Assembly (NCBI GenBank): GCA_903904875.1
Contig: CAIVEC010000013.1
Span: 1 to 55,954, forward strand
Direction of reading: 5' to 3'
Length of the DNA: 55,954 bases
Source: an uncultured bacterium
Lineage (GTDB): Bacteria; Patescibacteriota; Gracilibacteria; Absconditabacterales; Absconditicoccaceae
Made by a program: the position numbers and the translations under genes. The notes beneath the pieces are model-generated. The model had not been told where the DNA came from. It saw only the letters and a program-made list of their open reading frames with translations, and did no database searches. Below, piece after piece: positions 31,205-42,201 of this stretch. Numbering within the stretch: position 1 is the stretch's first letter; each line of letters begins with the position of its first letter.

Positions 31205-31228
31205 GTTGAATATTAAAAAACTACTCTT

Positions 31229-31326
31229 TATAGTTACTACCATAATACCCCCTTATTTCATAACTATTTGGTAGTAAACTATAACTCTCGCATCCACCCC
31301 GTAGTACTACGAGGTTGGTGGTCGAG
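31229..31326 (+). promoter_or_regulatory. Structured leader before the metallopeptidase cluster
   Basis: Two strong hairpins lie in the 270-base gap upstream of the cluster. TATAGTTACTACC pairs with GGTAGTAAACTATA (31229-31283). In the second, CTCG and CCACC pair with GGTGG and CGAG around an inner palindrome CGTAGTACTACG (31287-31326). No T-run follows, so it is not a plain terminator. It could be a regulatory RNA leader or an ncRNA. No known riboswitch class is recognised. Confidence 0.4.
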
Positions 31327-31401
31327 TTGAGTTAGAGATTGATTTTAGCTGGTTTTTTGCTATATAATTATTGTTATTTTACCTAGAGAAACATAAAGAG
31401 T

Positions 31402-32556
31402 ATGAATATTCAGGAAGAAAAAGAACAACTGCATAGCGTGGATGACTCTCTCATAGATATTGCAAAAAAAACATATCTACAAAAAATTCTTACCCCTACA
31501 AACTTACTGGAAGAATGTGCTATATTTATTCAAAAAAACGGGCAATATAATCCGCAATTCACCTATAATTTCCCTAAGGAAGAAGAGCTTTTGGCTATCA
31601 TCCAAGCATTGCATGATATGAACAACAAGTTTTTCGAAGGGAAGACATATACCCTGCCTATCCATCATCTCTTTAAGGAACAGATCGATGAAAACATCTA
31701 CAAAGCACAGCTTTTGGTGGCATATATACACCAGGATTTTCCCACTATAGAAAAATATAATGCCTTATTATTCTGAACTTTTTCTGACGAGATCCTTGCC
31801 AAATCCGAACATATCCAACAAACCTATAAAGAACCTGATCCGACGATACGATGAAAGAAACTCACTAATGAAGAAATCATCAGCTCTATAGAAAACTATC
31901 TCAAGCAGGAAAACATATCAGCTATTCAGCTAAAACTTATTCCTTTCAGCATGAATAAGTTTTTAATAACATTTGGAGAAAAACATTGTCATCTAATTTT
32001 TTCAAAAAATCTGCAAACCAGAGAACAAAACCTGCATTCCAATCTCATCCACGAGATCCAAGTCCATTACAAGAGATATGTAAACGGCAAAAAAAACGAA
32101 TGGAAGATATTAGCCTATGGGACTCCACATTATTTTTCCGATGAAGAAGGATTGGCCCTCTATGACATGTACGAATACAAAAAGAAACAGTATCCTGATT
32201 TTGAGAAAAAAAGCATATATGATAAATATGTCATCCTTTATTATAGCCAATGAAAATCTTTCGTGGATATAGCGAATCATATACAAACACTATGAATAAC
32301 CAACAACCTCAAAAAAATATTTACGATGGTAGCTACTATGAAAAGATGAATTCAGGATACCTGAAAACAGGCAGTTGGAAACATCTTTATCAAAGATAAA
32401 ATATACGCAGAAGGTCTGGATAACGTGACAAAATGGATAGCTGAATGAAACAACAAAGAGCTTTTATATCAATGAAAGATAAAAATAGAAGATTTGCCCT
32501 ATATATAGGTAAATAATAGGTATAAACAAAAATGCATTTTAACTTGATTTACCTAA
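31402..32556 (+). CDS. DUF1704-type (MATCAP-like) HExxxH metallopeptidase
   Basis: A 384-residue protein of the DUF1704/QEGLA family of zinc carboxypeptidase-like enzymes. The zinc motif is LIHEIQVHYKRYVNG (HExxxH). It is followed by the signature GTPHYFSDEEGLALYDMYE, corresponding to the T-x-E-E-G-L-A element that gives the family its old name. The N-terminal 140 residues are helical. TGA encodes several glycines, e.g. ALLFGTFSDE. It is the first gene of a plus-strand cluster with an ATP-grasp enzyme and a GNAT; DUF1704 proteins are known to neighbour ATP-grasp ligases. Eukaryotic relatives remove C-terminal tyrosine from tubulin. Substrate here unknown. Confidence 0.85.
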
Positions 32557-32621
32557 AAAAATAAATATAAGCCCACCACAGTTTTATATAACTGTAAACT
32601 TTATATTGTTACTTATGTACA

Positions 32622-32822
32622 ATGCTTATAAATGATTTATTAGATCTAGAAGATCTTATTACTATGAACGCTGACGATGATGCTGGCGATGATGATGCTG
32701 GTGATGACGCTGGTGATACTGACGATGATGCTGGCGATGATGATGCCGGTGATGACGCTGGTGATACTGACGATGATGCTGGTGATGATGACGCTGGTGA
32801 TGACGCTGGTGACGCTGTATAA
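32622..32822 (+). CDS. Acidic repeat peptide, candidate modification substrate
   Basis: A 66-residue ORF with a short non-repetitive N-terminus (MLINDLLDLEDLITMNAD), then four or so imperfect copies of DDAGDDDAGDDAGDT built on a 48-base DNA repeat, ending DAGDAV. It has no Lys, Arg or aromatic residues in the repeat. It sits between the DUF1704 peptidase and the ATP-grasp ligase and is followed at once by its own terminator. Leader plus Asp/Thr-rich repetitive core is reminiscent of graspetide precursors, but a calcium-binding or purely repetitive peptide is equally possible. No homolog is recognised. Glycines are GGT/GGC. Confidence 0.5.
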   Translation: MLINDLLDLEDLITMNADDDAGDDDAGDDAGDTDDDAGDDDAGDDAGDTDDDAGDDDAGDDAGDAV

Positions 32823-32843
32823 TAGACAAACCTATTACTATAT

Positions 32844-32871
32844 TAAAAACCACCGAAAGGTGGTTTTTTTT
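32844..32871 (+). terminator. Terminator behind the acidic repeat ORF
   Basis: AAAAACCACC / GGTGGTTTTT stem with GAAA tetraloop and a T-run. Its position directly after the 66-aa ORF supports that ORF as expressed. Confidence 0.9.
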
Positions 32872-33011
32872 CGTTAGCAGCAAATAGAGGTAATTATGAC
32901 TGAATTTGATTTCCCTTGATATCTCTCTATAATTATATAGAGCTTTTTAATGATTTCCTTATAAAGGATGCTCGATATGAAAACAAAAGAATTTTAATAT
33001 TTTATATCTCA

Positions 33012-34373
33012 ATGAAAGCTAGCAGAAATGAACAAAAACTATGACTAATTTTAAAGAAAGATATTCTTTCAGATAGAAATATTAAACGATACAAGACATT
33101 ATTGTATGATAAAATATACATTTTATCCGATCAATGCAAAAAAAACTATACAGATTGAAAGATAACCGTTGTAGGATGCAAAGATATTATTACATGAATA
33201 CAATCGATTTACAAACTTGATAGGGGGAAAACATTACTTATTCCATTCTTCTTTTGAGATATTTTAGCTAAATATAGTATCGATATTTACAATCACACAT
33301 TTTCTACCAAAGTTAAATATCCATATTTTAAAGACAAAAACGCTATCAATCATATAATTCAATCTGCATGCAAAAAACAATTCATGCATTATACTTTTGA
33401 TCAGCTGCAACAGATAAGATACCAAGATATTGCCAAAATATGATTAGAGAAATTCATCATAAAACCGCAATCAGGATCTTCATCATTTATGACATTTTTT
33501 GTCGAAAACTCTAAAGATTTTGCCACAATCAAAAAAAAACTTTCACCTAAACATACATATATTCTGGAAGAATATTTCGATGGTGAATTGAATTCAGTGG
33601 ATTTCTATAATGACGGGAAAAATCTCTATATTCTCGCATATATAAAGGAGAAGGCACTGAAGGATCTCTCTACTGACAATCAATTATCAGAAGATTTCTT
33701 GCATACATACAAAAAAGACCTTAAGCTTTTTAATTTTCTGATCCCTGTAAGATACAACGAAAGCTTTGAAAAAATCACTCACGAAGAGTTCAGATTCCTT
33801 TCCAAAATACAAGATATCTTGACCAAGCTGCACTATAGGTGATTCATCCATTTGGAATATAAGTTTAATGTATCAACCCATACCATCGGTTTTGTAGAGC
33901 GATGAGCAAGACTTGGATTCAAAAGGAAAACATTTATAGAAAAGGCATATACCGCCGGTATAAAAGCATTGAATCTTCCTTATCTCATCCTCCATGATAA
34001 GCTCCAATGATTTACTACGGTAGCACCATGACTCTATATTCTGAAGGAATCAAACACCAATACCAATATTTTGTGAATGAGAACAAGTTTTTATAAGAAA
34101 ACCAGCAAAAAATTCACAACAATAGAATCATTCAAGGATGCATTATCTAGATTTTTACGTACATATTTTTCTAAAACATTCGATATACAAGTCATGGATA
34201 TTCAATACGTAATAAAATATAAAGAATGAAACGTTTTCTATCCATTCTATCAATGCAACGACACCAGATTGGATTATCTTTTGTTTTTTACTGACAAGGA
34301 TTTTCTGATAGTCAAAAAAAATATAGGAAAAATAGTTGAACGTCTTGTTTTTAATGATTTTACCGTGAAATAA
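33012..34373 (+). CDS. ATP-grasp ligase
   Basis: A 453-residue ATP-grasp enzyme forming amide or ester bonds by acyl-phosphate chemistry. The nucleotide-binding strand and loop are FIIKPQSGSSSFMTFFV. The adenine-linker region is YILEEYFDGELNSVDFY. The metal-binding end has RGFIHLEYKFN and IGFVERGARLGFKR. The N-terminal 140 residues form a pre-ATP-grasp region, and the C-terminal 120 residues are extra. It overlaps the downstream GNAT gene by one base (TAATG), so the two are translationally coupled. Start ATG at 33012 is the first in frame after two short stops. Substrate unknown; the pairing with DUF1704 is known, the peptide link is inference. Confidence 0.85.
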
Positions 34374-34852
34374 TGTTTACCTATATGACAGAGAGACATC
34401 TAAATCTTCAGCAATTAGACCGTGTCTTTATCTTTCTCCTATCAAGAAAGGATATCAACAAAAAAACGCTATTCAAAAGATTAGCCACAGCAAGATTGTT
34501 CTGTATATGTAGAAAATGAAACCAGTTAGTATGATTCTGATGTTTGAGACAGCCATCAAAAACCGTATTAAGTTATTTGCCTATATCTTCCAAAAGGATA
34601 GATAGCGACTGTTTGGAAAGCTGATTTTTTTATACCCATCCATCATATAGATGACATGGGATAGCTTCAACAATCCAAAAAAAACTTTTAAAAAACACTC
34701 TAGCAAACACTATTATATCAGTTACCAGGATAGACAATATTCCCATGCAAAAAATACTGCAAAAATGCGGATTTACCTATACAGGCAAATCATATTTTAA
34801 TGCCTTTTTACAGAAACAAGTGCATATATACATGTATACAAACAACTCATAA
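34373..34852 (+). CDS. GNAT-family N-acetyltransferase
   Basis: A 159-residue GNAT. The acetyl-CoA loop is FYTHPSYRGHGIASTIQKKLL (R-x-x-G-x-G/A form). It is followed by ISVTRIDNIPMQKILQKCGFTYTGKSYFN, the usual beta5-alpha4 block in which N-x-x-x-x-x-x-x-x-G-F is typical. A cysteine-rich N-terminal strand region (RLFCICRKGNQLVGFGC) is notable. It is coupled to the ATP-grasp gene by a one-base stop-start overlap, so the two products probably act on the same molecule. The acetyl acceptor is not known. Confidence 0.85.
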
Positions 34853-34921
34853 AGAAATTTGCTTTTTCTTTATTATCTGCATATACTTATAGGGAGATTA
34901 TTTTACCTATCCTTTGTTGAT

Positions 34922-36826
34922 ATGCCTAAAATACAATCTCATCTACAACATGCAAAAAATCTTGAAGAGACAACAAAATCCCTCGGAAGCATCCAAGGTG
35001 CTGTTTTGAAGTATAAGCAAAAAATAGACGAAACAGGGAATATCATAAACACTATCTCAAATAGTTTCTTTAATATCCATAATGATTGAACGGAAAGAAC
35101 AGAAAATGAGATCAAAGAAATGCAAAACCTCAGCAAAGAGGATATTATTGCCAAGATAGAAAACACCAAGAAGATCAAAAATCAGATAGTTCAGATCAAA
35201 TCAGATATAGAGAACGATACCACAATAATTCCTGCCATAAAGAGCCTTCTTTTGAGAAAAATAGAGAAATTAATAAAGAACATTGAAATCATAGAGCTTT
35301 CTACACCTCTGGAAGCAGAAAAATATTGTTATACTCTCCGTCTCACAAAAAAATGAATAAGCATAAAGTCAAACAAAGCCAAAGCAAAACAATTATGATT
35401 ACCTGCCATATTTGGTGATTATGATGATAATATCAAAAGGATTGAAGCATTGCAAAGCACCATCTACTGACCAAGAATTTCCGATACTCTTGAAGAAAAA
35501 AATGCGATAGTCTCCATCCTGGATGGGATGTTTAAAAAAAACAAAGAAAAGCTTTCTTCTCATGAGATTATCATATTCCAAAACTTTTTAGACGCATTCA
35601 AGGATGCTATAGTATCCATGAGTTTCAATACAAGCAAAAAGATAGAGATGAAGGGGAATCTACCAATTACGAGCATCAAAAACATATCTGATTATACCAT
35701 TCAGAAATTCTTCGACCTTCCCGATCGATGATCCAAAGTAAAAGCAGGACAAACTAATCTCTGAGTAGGCTTTCAAAATCAGGAATTGAAGCTTCCTGAC
35801 AATAAAAAGTCTTTATGAGAAAGCAGTCTTGCAACCATCAGCGAACATGAAATAGGATGACATATCGTTAGAGGGGCAAAATCCAAACAAAGACTATGAT
35901 TTCCTAGCGACAACTATGAGAATATCGAGGAATGAATGACTACATTAAACGAGTATTTCCTTCATTATGACACCATAGAAGATATACTTATCAAACCTGA
36001 GATATCGCATATTTCAACCTTTATATGAGAAAACTACGATTTCAAGGATACTTTTGAATTATTGAAAATATATTATAAGCTTTCGGGGAAAGAAGATAAA
36101 GAAGCATGAAAAATGGCATTAGTAAGGACAAAAAGAGTAAAATGATACTATGATCGGGATAAGCCTGGAGCAAACAGAAAAGATGTCATCTATTATAGAG
36201 GCGTCAAAAAGCTTATTGACTACCTCAAGACATTGTCTCCACAACAAAGAGCGGAATTCTACAATGACGCTTATTTTTCCAAATTGTCCTTTGAGGATAT
36301 CGCTTTGGTCACTGATTTGAGGGAACAACTCAATATTTCTCCTGCAACAACCGATATTCCTTATCCTTTATATAAATTGATAGCAAGAAAAGAAAAATAC
36401 AAGAATCCGAAAACAGAAAGTAAAACAGGAGCATTTCTCAAAGAACAAGATAAAAAAGGAAATCTTACAGGAGAAGATTTTAGGTTTTTGAAATTAGAGC
36501 CGCTGAACAGAGAAAAAAGAAAGCAAGTAATCAATATCATGCAGTATAAAGAAGAAAGCAAAGAATATGACAATTTGAAGAAAGACCTAGAGCAGATAAA
36601 TAGTCTATTAAGGAAATGAGGTGAAGTTACAGATCCGGAAAATTTATTCACTTCTGAAATCACCAAGAAGCTTTTCATCAAAAGAAGGAATATGGAACGG
36701 AAAGAAATCACTGACCAAGATACTTTGAAATTAGAGGAAAAATCAAGATGAGTTTTCACTATGCATGAGATACTCCAAAAGGTAGGAGACGAGATAGAAT
36801 CAATATTAACCAGAAAACTCCAATAG
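34922..36826 (+). CDS. Second HExxxH metallopeptidase (DUF1704-like)
   Basis: A 634-residue protein with about 200 residues of coiled-coil-like helices at the N-terminus (NLEETTKSLGSIQGAVLKYK) and a catalytic region near residues 285-340. There, ISEHEIGGHIVRGAKSKQ gives an HExxxH zinc site, followed by NYENIEEGMTTLNEYFLHY, equivalent to the EEGLA element of the first gene. A long lysine-rich helical C-terminus follows. TGA glycines are frequent and occur inside the zinc motif (one Gly of HEIGGH). It starts 69 bases after the GNAT gene, on the same strand, so it probably belongs to the cluster. Its N-terminal region is unrecognised. Confidence 0.75.
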
Positions 36827-36867
36827 AAATTCCTCATGAACCGAGGAGGAAGAGGAATAACATATAA

Positions 36868-37796
36868 TTATGCTATTTCTTGTACCTTATAATTTTTGAA
36901 ATAAATAGTCATTAATTTTCCATTCTTTTCATCTTGTATTGCCTTTTCAAGCGCTTCTATTTTTTTCTGATTTTCTGCTGTATGTTCTTCGTTTTTAAGT
37001 TCTAATACCCTCTTTTCATAGGTATCCTTATATAATCAGAATTTAAAGAAAAAATTATCTTTATAATATTTTCAAATCGGATATTTTTCATCACTTGAGC
37101 TTACTTTTCCATGATATTCCCATAAAAGAACTCAATTATGATATATCTTTATATATCCATCATGTGCTTCAGAAAATTTTATTTCATATTTCGCTATAAT
37201 CCATTTTCATAGAACTTCTTTTGCATCTAAAGCACAAACAGTCATATCAGCTCATTTAATTTTAGGATCTCAATGCGCATTAAATGAAATTGTATATTTT
37301 CAATTTCTAAACCTTTGTGCAATAAGAGGTCTATTTTTAACTCATTCTTCAAATTGTTGTTTCCACTGTCAGATAACCAGCCTATTATCTACAATCGGGG
37401 AATCCTCAGGAATAAAAAATTCAAAAGTAAATGTATATGCTTTTCCTAAGTAATAATGTTCTTTATCTTCTATTTCAGCTCTTTCAAGTGAAGTATCTGA
37501 CAATATTATGTTTGCCAATTTTTCTTCCCTTTGTTTATCGTCCCAAATTTTTTCATAATTGAATTGTAAATAATCTCCTCTTCATATCTTGACTGCAATA
37601 GTATTTTCTTCATCATCAAAAAAAACAATCTATCTGGTTCCATTTTATGGACAAGTCGATTATGTCACCATAGTATAGTTTCTGGTCTTGGTCATTTTTT
37701 TCATTCTATTTCTCATTGTTTTGATTCGGCTATTTTTTGAGAAACTGCTGCTGTTTTTTCAAAATCTATTTTCAAAGTAATTGGATTATTTTCCAT
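36868..37796 (-). pseudogene. Polysaccharide-lyase-like protein, single-base frameshift
   Basis: The two reading frames join if one base is added in an A8 tract (T8 on the coding strand) near 37618-37625. The N-terminal part starts MENNPITLKIDFEK. The C-terminal part reads RPLIAQRFRNGKYTISFNA, KWIIAKYEIKFSEAHDGYIK and IYHNGVLLWEYHG, then a FFKFGLY block. These are the jelly-roll signatures of the PF14099 polysaccharide lyase family, which bind or cleave acidic glycans. The protein would be about 309 residues. Without correction only the N-terminal quarter is made. No signal peptide is seen. The shift may be a sequencing error in the homopolymer, polymerase slippage, or real decay. Confidence 0.7.
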
Positions 37797-37824
37797 ATTT
37801 TCAACCAGAAAAATAAAACTAATT

Positions 37825-39204
37825 TTACCCAAAATACTTTTTTTTCTTACTCAACCGTCGATTAGACTGCCTAGTGAGCTCTTGCTGATCCTCGGGATTT
37901 AAAAGGAAATGCTTTACCGCTTCTTCGAGGAAGATGGTATTCTGGCTTCATTTGCAGACGACTATATAATCGTTCTTGTCCTCTTTCAGTATCTTCTGGA
38001 TATGTTTGCCGGCTATATTCGCGTCGTAGAATTTCTCTACGTTCTTTTTGTCGTATCCGACTTTTTCCAACTCATCAGCTAGATAGTCTGTCATATATGT
38101 TCCTACTAAAATGACCTTATCAGCGACCTGAGAAACATATCCTGCTATCATTCTATGCTCTCTTTCCGTCAAATCACCGAGTTCTCTCATGTCTCATAAT
38201 ACGAGAACGATTTTCCTTTGCGGGAACAATTGCATCTTGATATTATGCGCGGTGTTGATGATCTTCCTTATACTGAGTGGTGAAGCGTTGTAGGTGGAAT
38301 CGATGATGACGCTATTCTCTATTCCGTGGAAGATAGAGAGTCTTCATGGCTGCAATTGGTATTGAAGTTCAATCAATTCATGAGAACCGTTTCTCAAGAT
38401 AGGGTCTTCGGCTCTTGATTCCATTCTTGCATATTTGTAATCCAGGATTCATGCGATAGCTAATGCCACTCCTATATATCCGTAGTTCGCCTTACTGAGA
38501 ATATTCGTGCTGACGCTATATTTTTTTTCTTTGATCCATGTATGGAATTGCACACCTATTCATCATCTAAAATCCGATACGAAGAATTTTTCGTCTTTGA
38601 AGAATATATCCGCTTTAATGTCGTTGCCTTCCGTCTGATAGGTCAGATAGTCTATGTATAATTGATCCTTGAGCTGCATAGCATACACGTCATTAGCATT
38701 GAGAAAACCTATTTCCAGAGTGCTCTTCAACATCTTCACTTCCTCTCTCGCTATCTCAACAGGATTGCCGAACTGTTCGGAATGTACGGCATCTATAGCT
38801 GTGAATACGCCGATATGCGGCCTCGCTATAGTCAGAAGAAAGTCCATCTCCCCGGGACGATCGATGCCATATTCCAAGAGAAGGATATCGTAGGGTTTAT
38901 GTCAGAAAAATCTTTTTCGAGTGAGTTTAATTACTGTTGTAATGAAGCTCAATAAATTCGGTTCCCATTTTTCCATCTGAAAAATAGAGAGCGACATCCC
39001 GAGTTCGCCGTTGAAGTTTTTGGATGAAGTGTAAATTCTTTTATTCGGAAGAAACTTTTGCAGTGTCTGATATATGATCATGCGGCAGGATGTTTTTCCT
39101 ACGCTTCAGTTGATTCCTATGATCTGCGGATTATGTTTTTCGATATATCAATGAGCTAACTTTCCAAGCAGCTTGTAGTACCGTCGTAAGATTTTTTTTT
39201 TCAT
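37825..39204 (-). CDS. murF: MurF-like Mur ligase
   Basis: A 459-residue Mur ligase family protein, closest in layout to UDP-MurNAc-tripeptide D-Ala-D-Ala ligase. The P-loop is IIGINGSVGKTSCRMI (Gly codons TGA), then LLLEYGIDRPGEMDFL, ARPHIGVFTAIDAVHSEQFG and FRGGIGVQFHTW. The central IIDSTYNASPLSIRK and VLVLGDMRELG blocks are MurF-type. The C-terminal domain ends SKKKKYFG. It catalyses ATP-dependent addition of a dipeptide to the peptidoglycan stem. It lies next to an AI-2E transporter with a 33-base gap. No other mur genes are in the window. Confidence 0.85.
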
Positions 39205-39237
39205 GAAATTTGGAATTTTATATTTTAAATCTGAAAT

Positions 39238-40497
39238 TTATTCTTCAAGAGTTTTTTCCAGGACAAGGGTGATGATCACCGCGATAGGCACGGCAAGAAG
39301 CACCCCGACTACTCCCATAATTATTCCTCATATGATCATGCTAATGAAGATAAGCACTGGATTCACACCTAATGTCTTGTGCATCAAAACAGGTATAAGC
39401 ACATTATTTTCGAACCATTGGATAAAGATAGTTATACCTACGACCAGCAGCGCTGCATAGACGCCGACATTGATACATGCTACTAAAGCAGCGACAAATC
39501 ATCCAATGAATGGCCCTATATATGGGATCAATTCAGTCAATCCGGCAATGATAGCAAGCGCTCATTTTTGAGGAACATCGACACCAAACCATGATAATAT
39601 CCACAATCACAAATACATCATTCCTCAGATAAACAGACAAAGGAACAACTGGCTTTTTAGCCAGATTCATAATTTCTTATATATCCTTTCGAGTTTCATA
39701 TAGATGAATTTATATTGTTTTTCTCCTCACAATCCTGAAATGAATTTCATCACGGAATCTTTCTGGATAGAAAAGAGAATAGCTAAGGTCAACACTATCG
39801 ATGATTGCGCAATAAACGAAAAGAAATTTCCGACGAAACCTATCGCTATATTTCCTATGTCTCTCGCATACGTCTTTCCTAGATCGATGAGTTGGGTGAT
39901 ATTCTGTTGTAATTTGGACTGTATTCCAGACACAATTGTAGGATCAGAAACTGACTGTAAAAACGCTTTTTTGATAGCTCATGGTATCCAATTGGCATTA
40001 GTAATGATATCCGTCAAAGATTGCGTCTTCAATAATTCTTGGATATGAGAGATGTTTGCGACCAAAATATCCATGATTTTCGCTATCTGATCAAACACAA
40101 ACGGTATAATGAATACGAATCATCATAATAATAATATAATCAGGAAGAAATATGCAATAACAATCGCTATCCCTCTATGGGAAAGCTTTCTTTGGAAAAA
40201 ATCGATGATAGCTTCCAATGCAAGAGATATTATATATGCGGTAAATATAAGATAGATGATGTTCAAGGATTGGAACGTGATATACGCAAGAAAAATCACA
40301 ATCATACCGATGATCCGGAATTTCAAAAACGTCCTATTAGTGAAAGTGAACTGATATCTTTGTTTTTTCTCCTCAGTTTTAAATTGAGTGATCTCTTTTT
40401 CCAATTTTTCAAGTTCAGTCAATTGTTTCTTGTTGTCAGATTTAATAGATTTGAAAAAATCAGAGCCGCCTTTGATAATCTTATGAATGAATGCCAT
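39238..40497 (-). CDS. AI-2E/PerM family transporter
   Basis: A 419-residue membrane protein. It has a charged cytoplasmic N-terminus (DNKKQLTELEKLEKEITQFK). Transmembrane segments then pair as FRIIGMIVIFLAYITF and IIYLIFTAYIISLALEAI. A long extracytoplasmic stretch is followed by GALAIIAGLTELIPYIGPFIGG, the family hallmark, and then VALVACINVGVYAALLVVG and MIIGGIIMGVVGVLLAVPI. The family includes AI-2 exporters and Na+/H+ antiporters. The substrate is not predictable. It precedes murF on the same strand and the two are probably co-transcribed. Confidence 0.92.
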
Positions 40498-40520
40498 CGT
40501 GGTGAACTAAGGAATAAATG

Positions 40521-40922
40521 TTAATGTTTATACAGTTTGTCGTTGAGCCGTTTCCATGCCTTTTCGAATTCTTCCTGGATATACTTAATTGTATCTTTTT
40601 TTGAAAAATTTGCAATTTTTTTCTCTATTTCCGGGACGCGGTCCTTGGAAAGTACAATGAAAAACTTATAAAAAGCGTCGTTTATCGGATATTTCACGAG
40701 ATTATGCTGTTGGACACGCTCTATGATTGCCCTTTTGATGATATGTCTGAGGACGGATTTTTTTGACAATTTGATGGTGACATGGCAAGAAATCTGGTTG
40801 TATTTGACTCCAGGATATTGTTTGATATAAAAAAATCCGAACAATCCTTGGCTGAGGTACTGTCTTTTCCTAGTGATAAAGATTACATCCTTTCCCGTCA
40901 ATCTCTGTCTCTTTGGTAACAA
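40521..40922 (-). CDS. rnpA: Ribonuclease P protein component
   Basis: A 133-residue RnpA, the basic protein that helps the RNase P RNA process tRNA 5' ends. The N-terminus is LPKRQRLTGKDVIFITRKRQ. The RNR-type motif appears as SKKSVLRHIIKRAIIERVQ, matching the family SKKVGNAVxRNRIKRxLRE with weaker conservation of the asparagine. A usual beta-strand block (YKFFIVLSKDRVPEIE) follows. It has no TGA. rpmH is not adjacent, unlike in most bacteria. It runs 23 bases before the AI-2E transporter start. Stop TAA. Confidence 0.85.
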   Translation of the reverse strand: MLPKRQRLTGKDVIFITRKRQYLSQGLFGFFYIKQYPGVKYNQISCHVTIKLSKKSVLRHIIKRAIIERVQQHNLVKYPINDAFYKFFIVLSKDRVPEIEKKIANFSKKDTIKYIQEEFEKAWKRLNDKLYKH

Positions 40923-40946
40923 AGCAGATTATGTTATAAAATAAAT

Positions 40947-41438
40947 TTAATAGATATTAATAAATTTCATCTTCGTTCATTCCTGTATTCCATGTTTTGC
41001 AGCCATTCCCGCATTGATCTCCAGCACGTAGTTCGCAAATATTTCCGGCTTATAGACGGGGCAGGGATCCGCCGTACATGGCTGAGCAGTAATTATTTTC
41101 ACTACATTCAGCTGATCATCAATTCGAAGCATATCCAATGGAATCAATGTATTTTTCATCCGGAAATCATAGAAGTCGGATTTTGGGAAGATAAACAACA
41201 TCCCACTTTGTTCCTCCATAGAAGAACGGTACATCAGCCCTTTCTCCTGTTCAGCTTGTGTGCGAGCCAGCTCTACCATAAAACATCGATCACCACCGCA
41301 TACCCTAGGCTTATAATCTACATCATCATGATTCCGATTGATATTCTTACCAATGAATATCATTAAGATCGCTAAAAGGAGTCAAATCGTGACCCAAATC
41401 CAGGATATATGCTTCAAAAAGTTTCGTTTGTTTTTCAT
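40947..41438 (-). CDS. DUF192 (UPF0127) membrane-anchored protein
   Basis: A 163-residue protein with one N-terminal transmembrane helix (WIWVTIGLLLAILMIFIG) and an extracytoplasmic DUF192 domain. Its signatures are VELARTQAEQEKGLMYRSSM, GMLFIFPKSDFYDFRMKNTLIPLDMLRID and YVLEINAGMAAKHG, all in the family order. DUF192 proteins are small beta-barrel-like domains of unknown role, often exported. TGA glycines occur in the helix and near the C-terminus. It lies 24 bases before rnpA on the same strand. Confidence 0.92.
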
Positions 41439-41489
41439 AAATTTTTTCGTAAAGTAAAAGACCCTATTTATTTTATTATTTTTATTCTC

Positions 41490-42116
41490 ATGAAACGTCC
41501 ATTAAAATATCTCGTAATGTTTCTTGTTATATTGGTTTGTGTATACGGTTTTTGGTTATGGTTGCAATATAAATGAGCTACCGTCATCAAACAAACCACC
41601 GCTTCCATCATGACCGAGCTCCAAACCGTAGGAAAATTAGAAACCGTCAAAAAGACCTTCACCAAGACCATCGAGGGAGAACAGCAATTAGCATCACTCA
41701 TTCCGGGTATCGGTGTGGATGAAATCATCAGCAGTGCATTATTCAAGGATAAAATGGTGCTGGATGTAGATGGAGAAGTAAGCGCCGGATATATGATCAA
41801 AGATGTAGCAAGTGGAGATGTTGCAGTTTCTCGTGACGGAACCGTTACCATCGTCCTCGGAGAACCTCAGGTATTTTGAGTGACGCTTACGGGTACGACC
41901 AAAAGCACCAAGCTCGGCATCGTTACCCAAAAAGACATAGATATGGAAAATCAGCTCAGAGAAAAAGCAGGTGAAATGATCCTCCAGGATGCACTCAGCG
42001 GAAATATCCTCCAAGATGCAAAAAACAACGCGCAAATTGCCTTACAAAACCTCTTCCTCCAAACTAACATACAGATAAAAAACGTTATCATCAAAGGAAC
42101 CGGGGATATAAAGTAA
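41490..42116 (+). CDS. DUF4230 membrane-anchored protein
   Basis: A 208-residue protein with one N-terminal helix (PLKYLVMFLVILVCVYGFWLW), then an extracytoplasmic domain of DUF4230 type. Its family-like blocks are MTELQTVGKLETVKKTFTKT, a repeated strand KMVLDVDGEVSAGYMIKD and VFGVTLTGTTKSTKLG, with a helical end QIALQNLFLQTN. The family has no defined function. It starts 52 bases from the divergent DUF192 gene, leaving little room for regulation. Gly codons include TGA in KYKGATV-like and VFGV positions. Confidence 0.78.
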
Positions 42117-42201
42117 AAATATCGATTTTCATTTGAAATTGGTATGGGAATTCATATATGTTGTCATTGGTCATTTTTTTAGTTTACTAAGTTTTTTTAT
42201 A

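Noticed and set aside
32662-32883. His/Gln-rich minus-strand ORF
   Set aside because: It is the complement of the GAT/GCT-rich repeat in the acidic peptide ORF and has no independent support.
32896-32940. Mini-ORF MTEFDFPGYLSIII between the acidic peptide and the ATP-grasp gene
   Set aside because: 14 codons only, no terminator or repeat link; may be chance.
37797-37827. murF fused to the polysaccharide-lyase-like gene
   Set aside because: The murF frame closes with TAA after KKKKYFG before the next ATG.
42133-42201. Earlier start for rplI
   Set aside because: It would add a hydrophobic stretch (VIGHFFSLLSFFI) that bL9 does not have; MPKRK at 42202 fits better.
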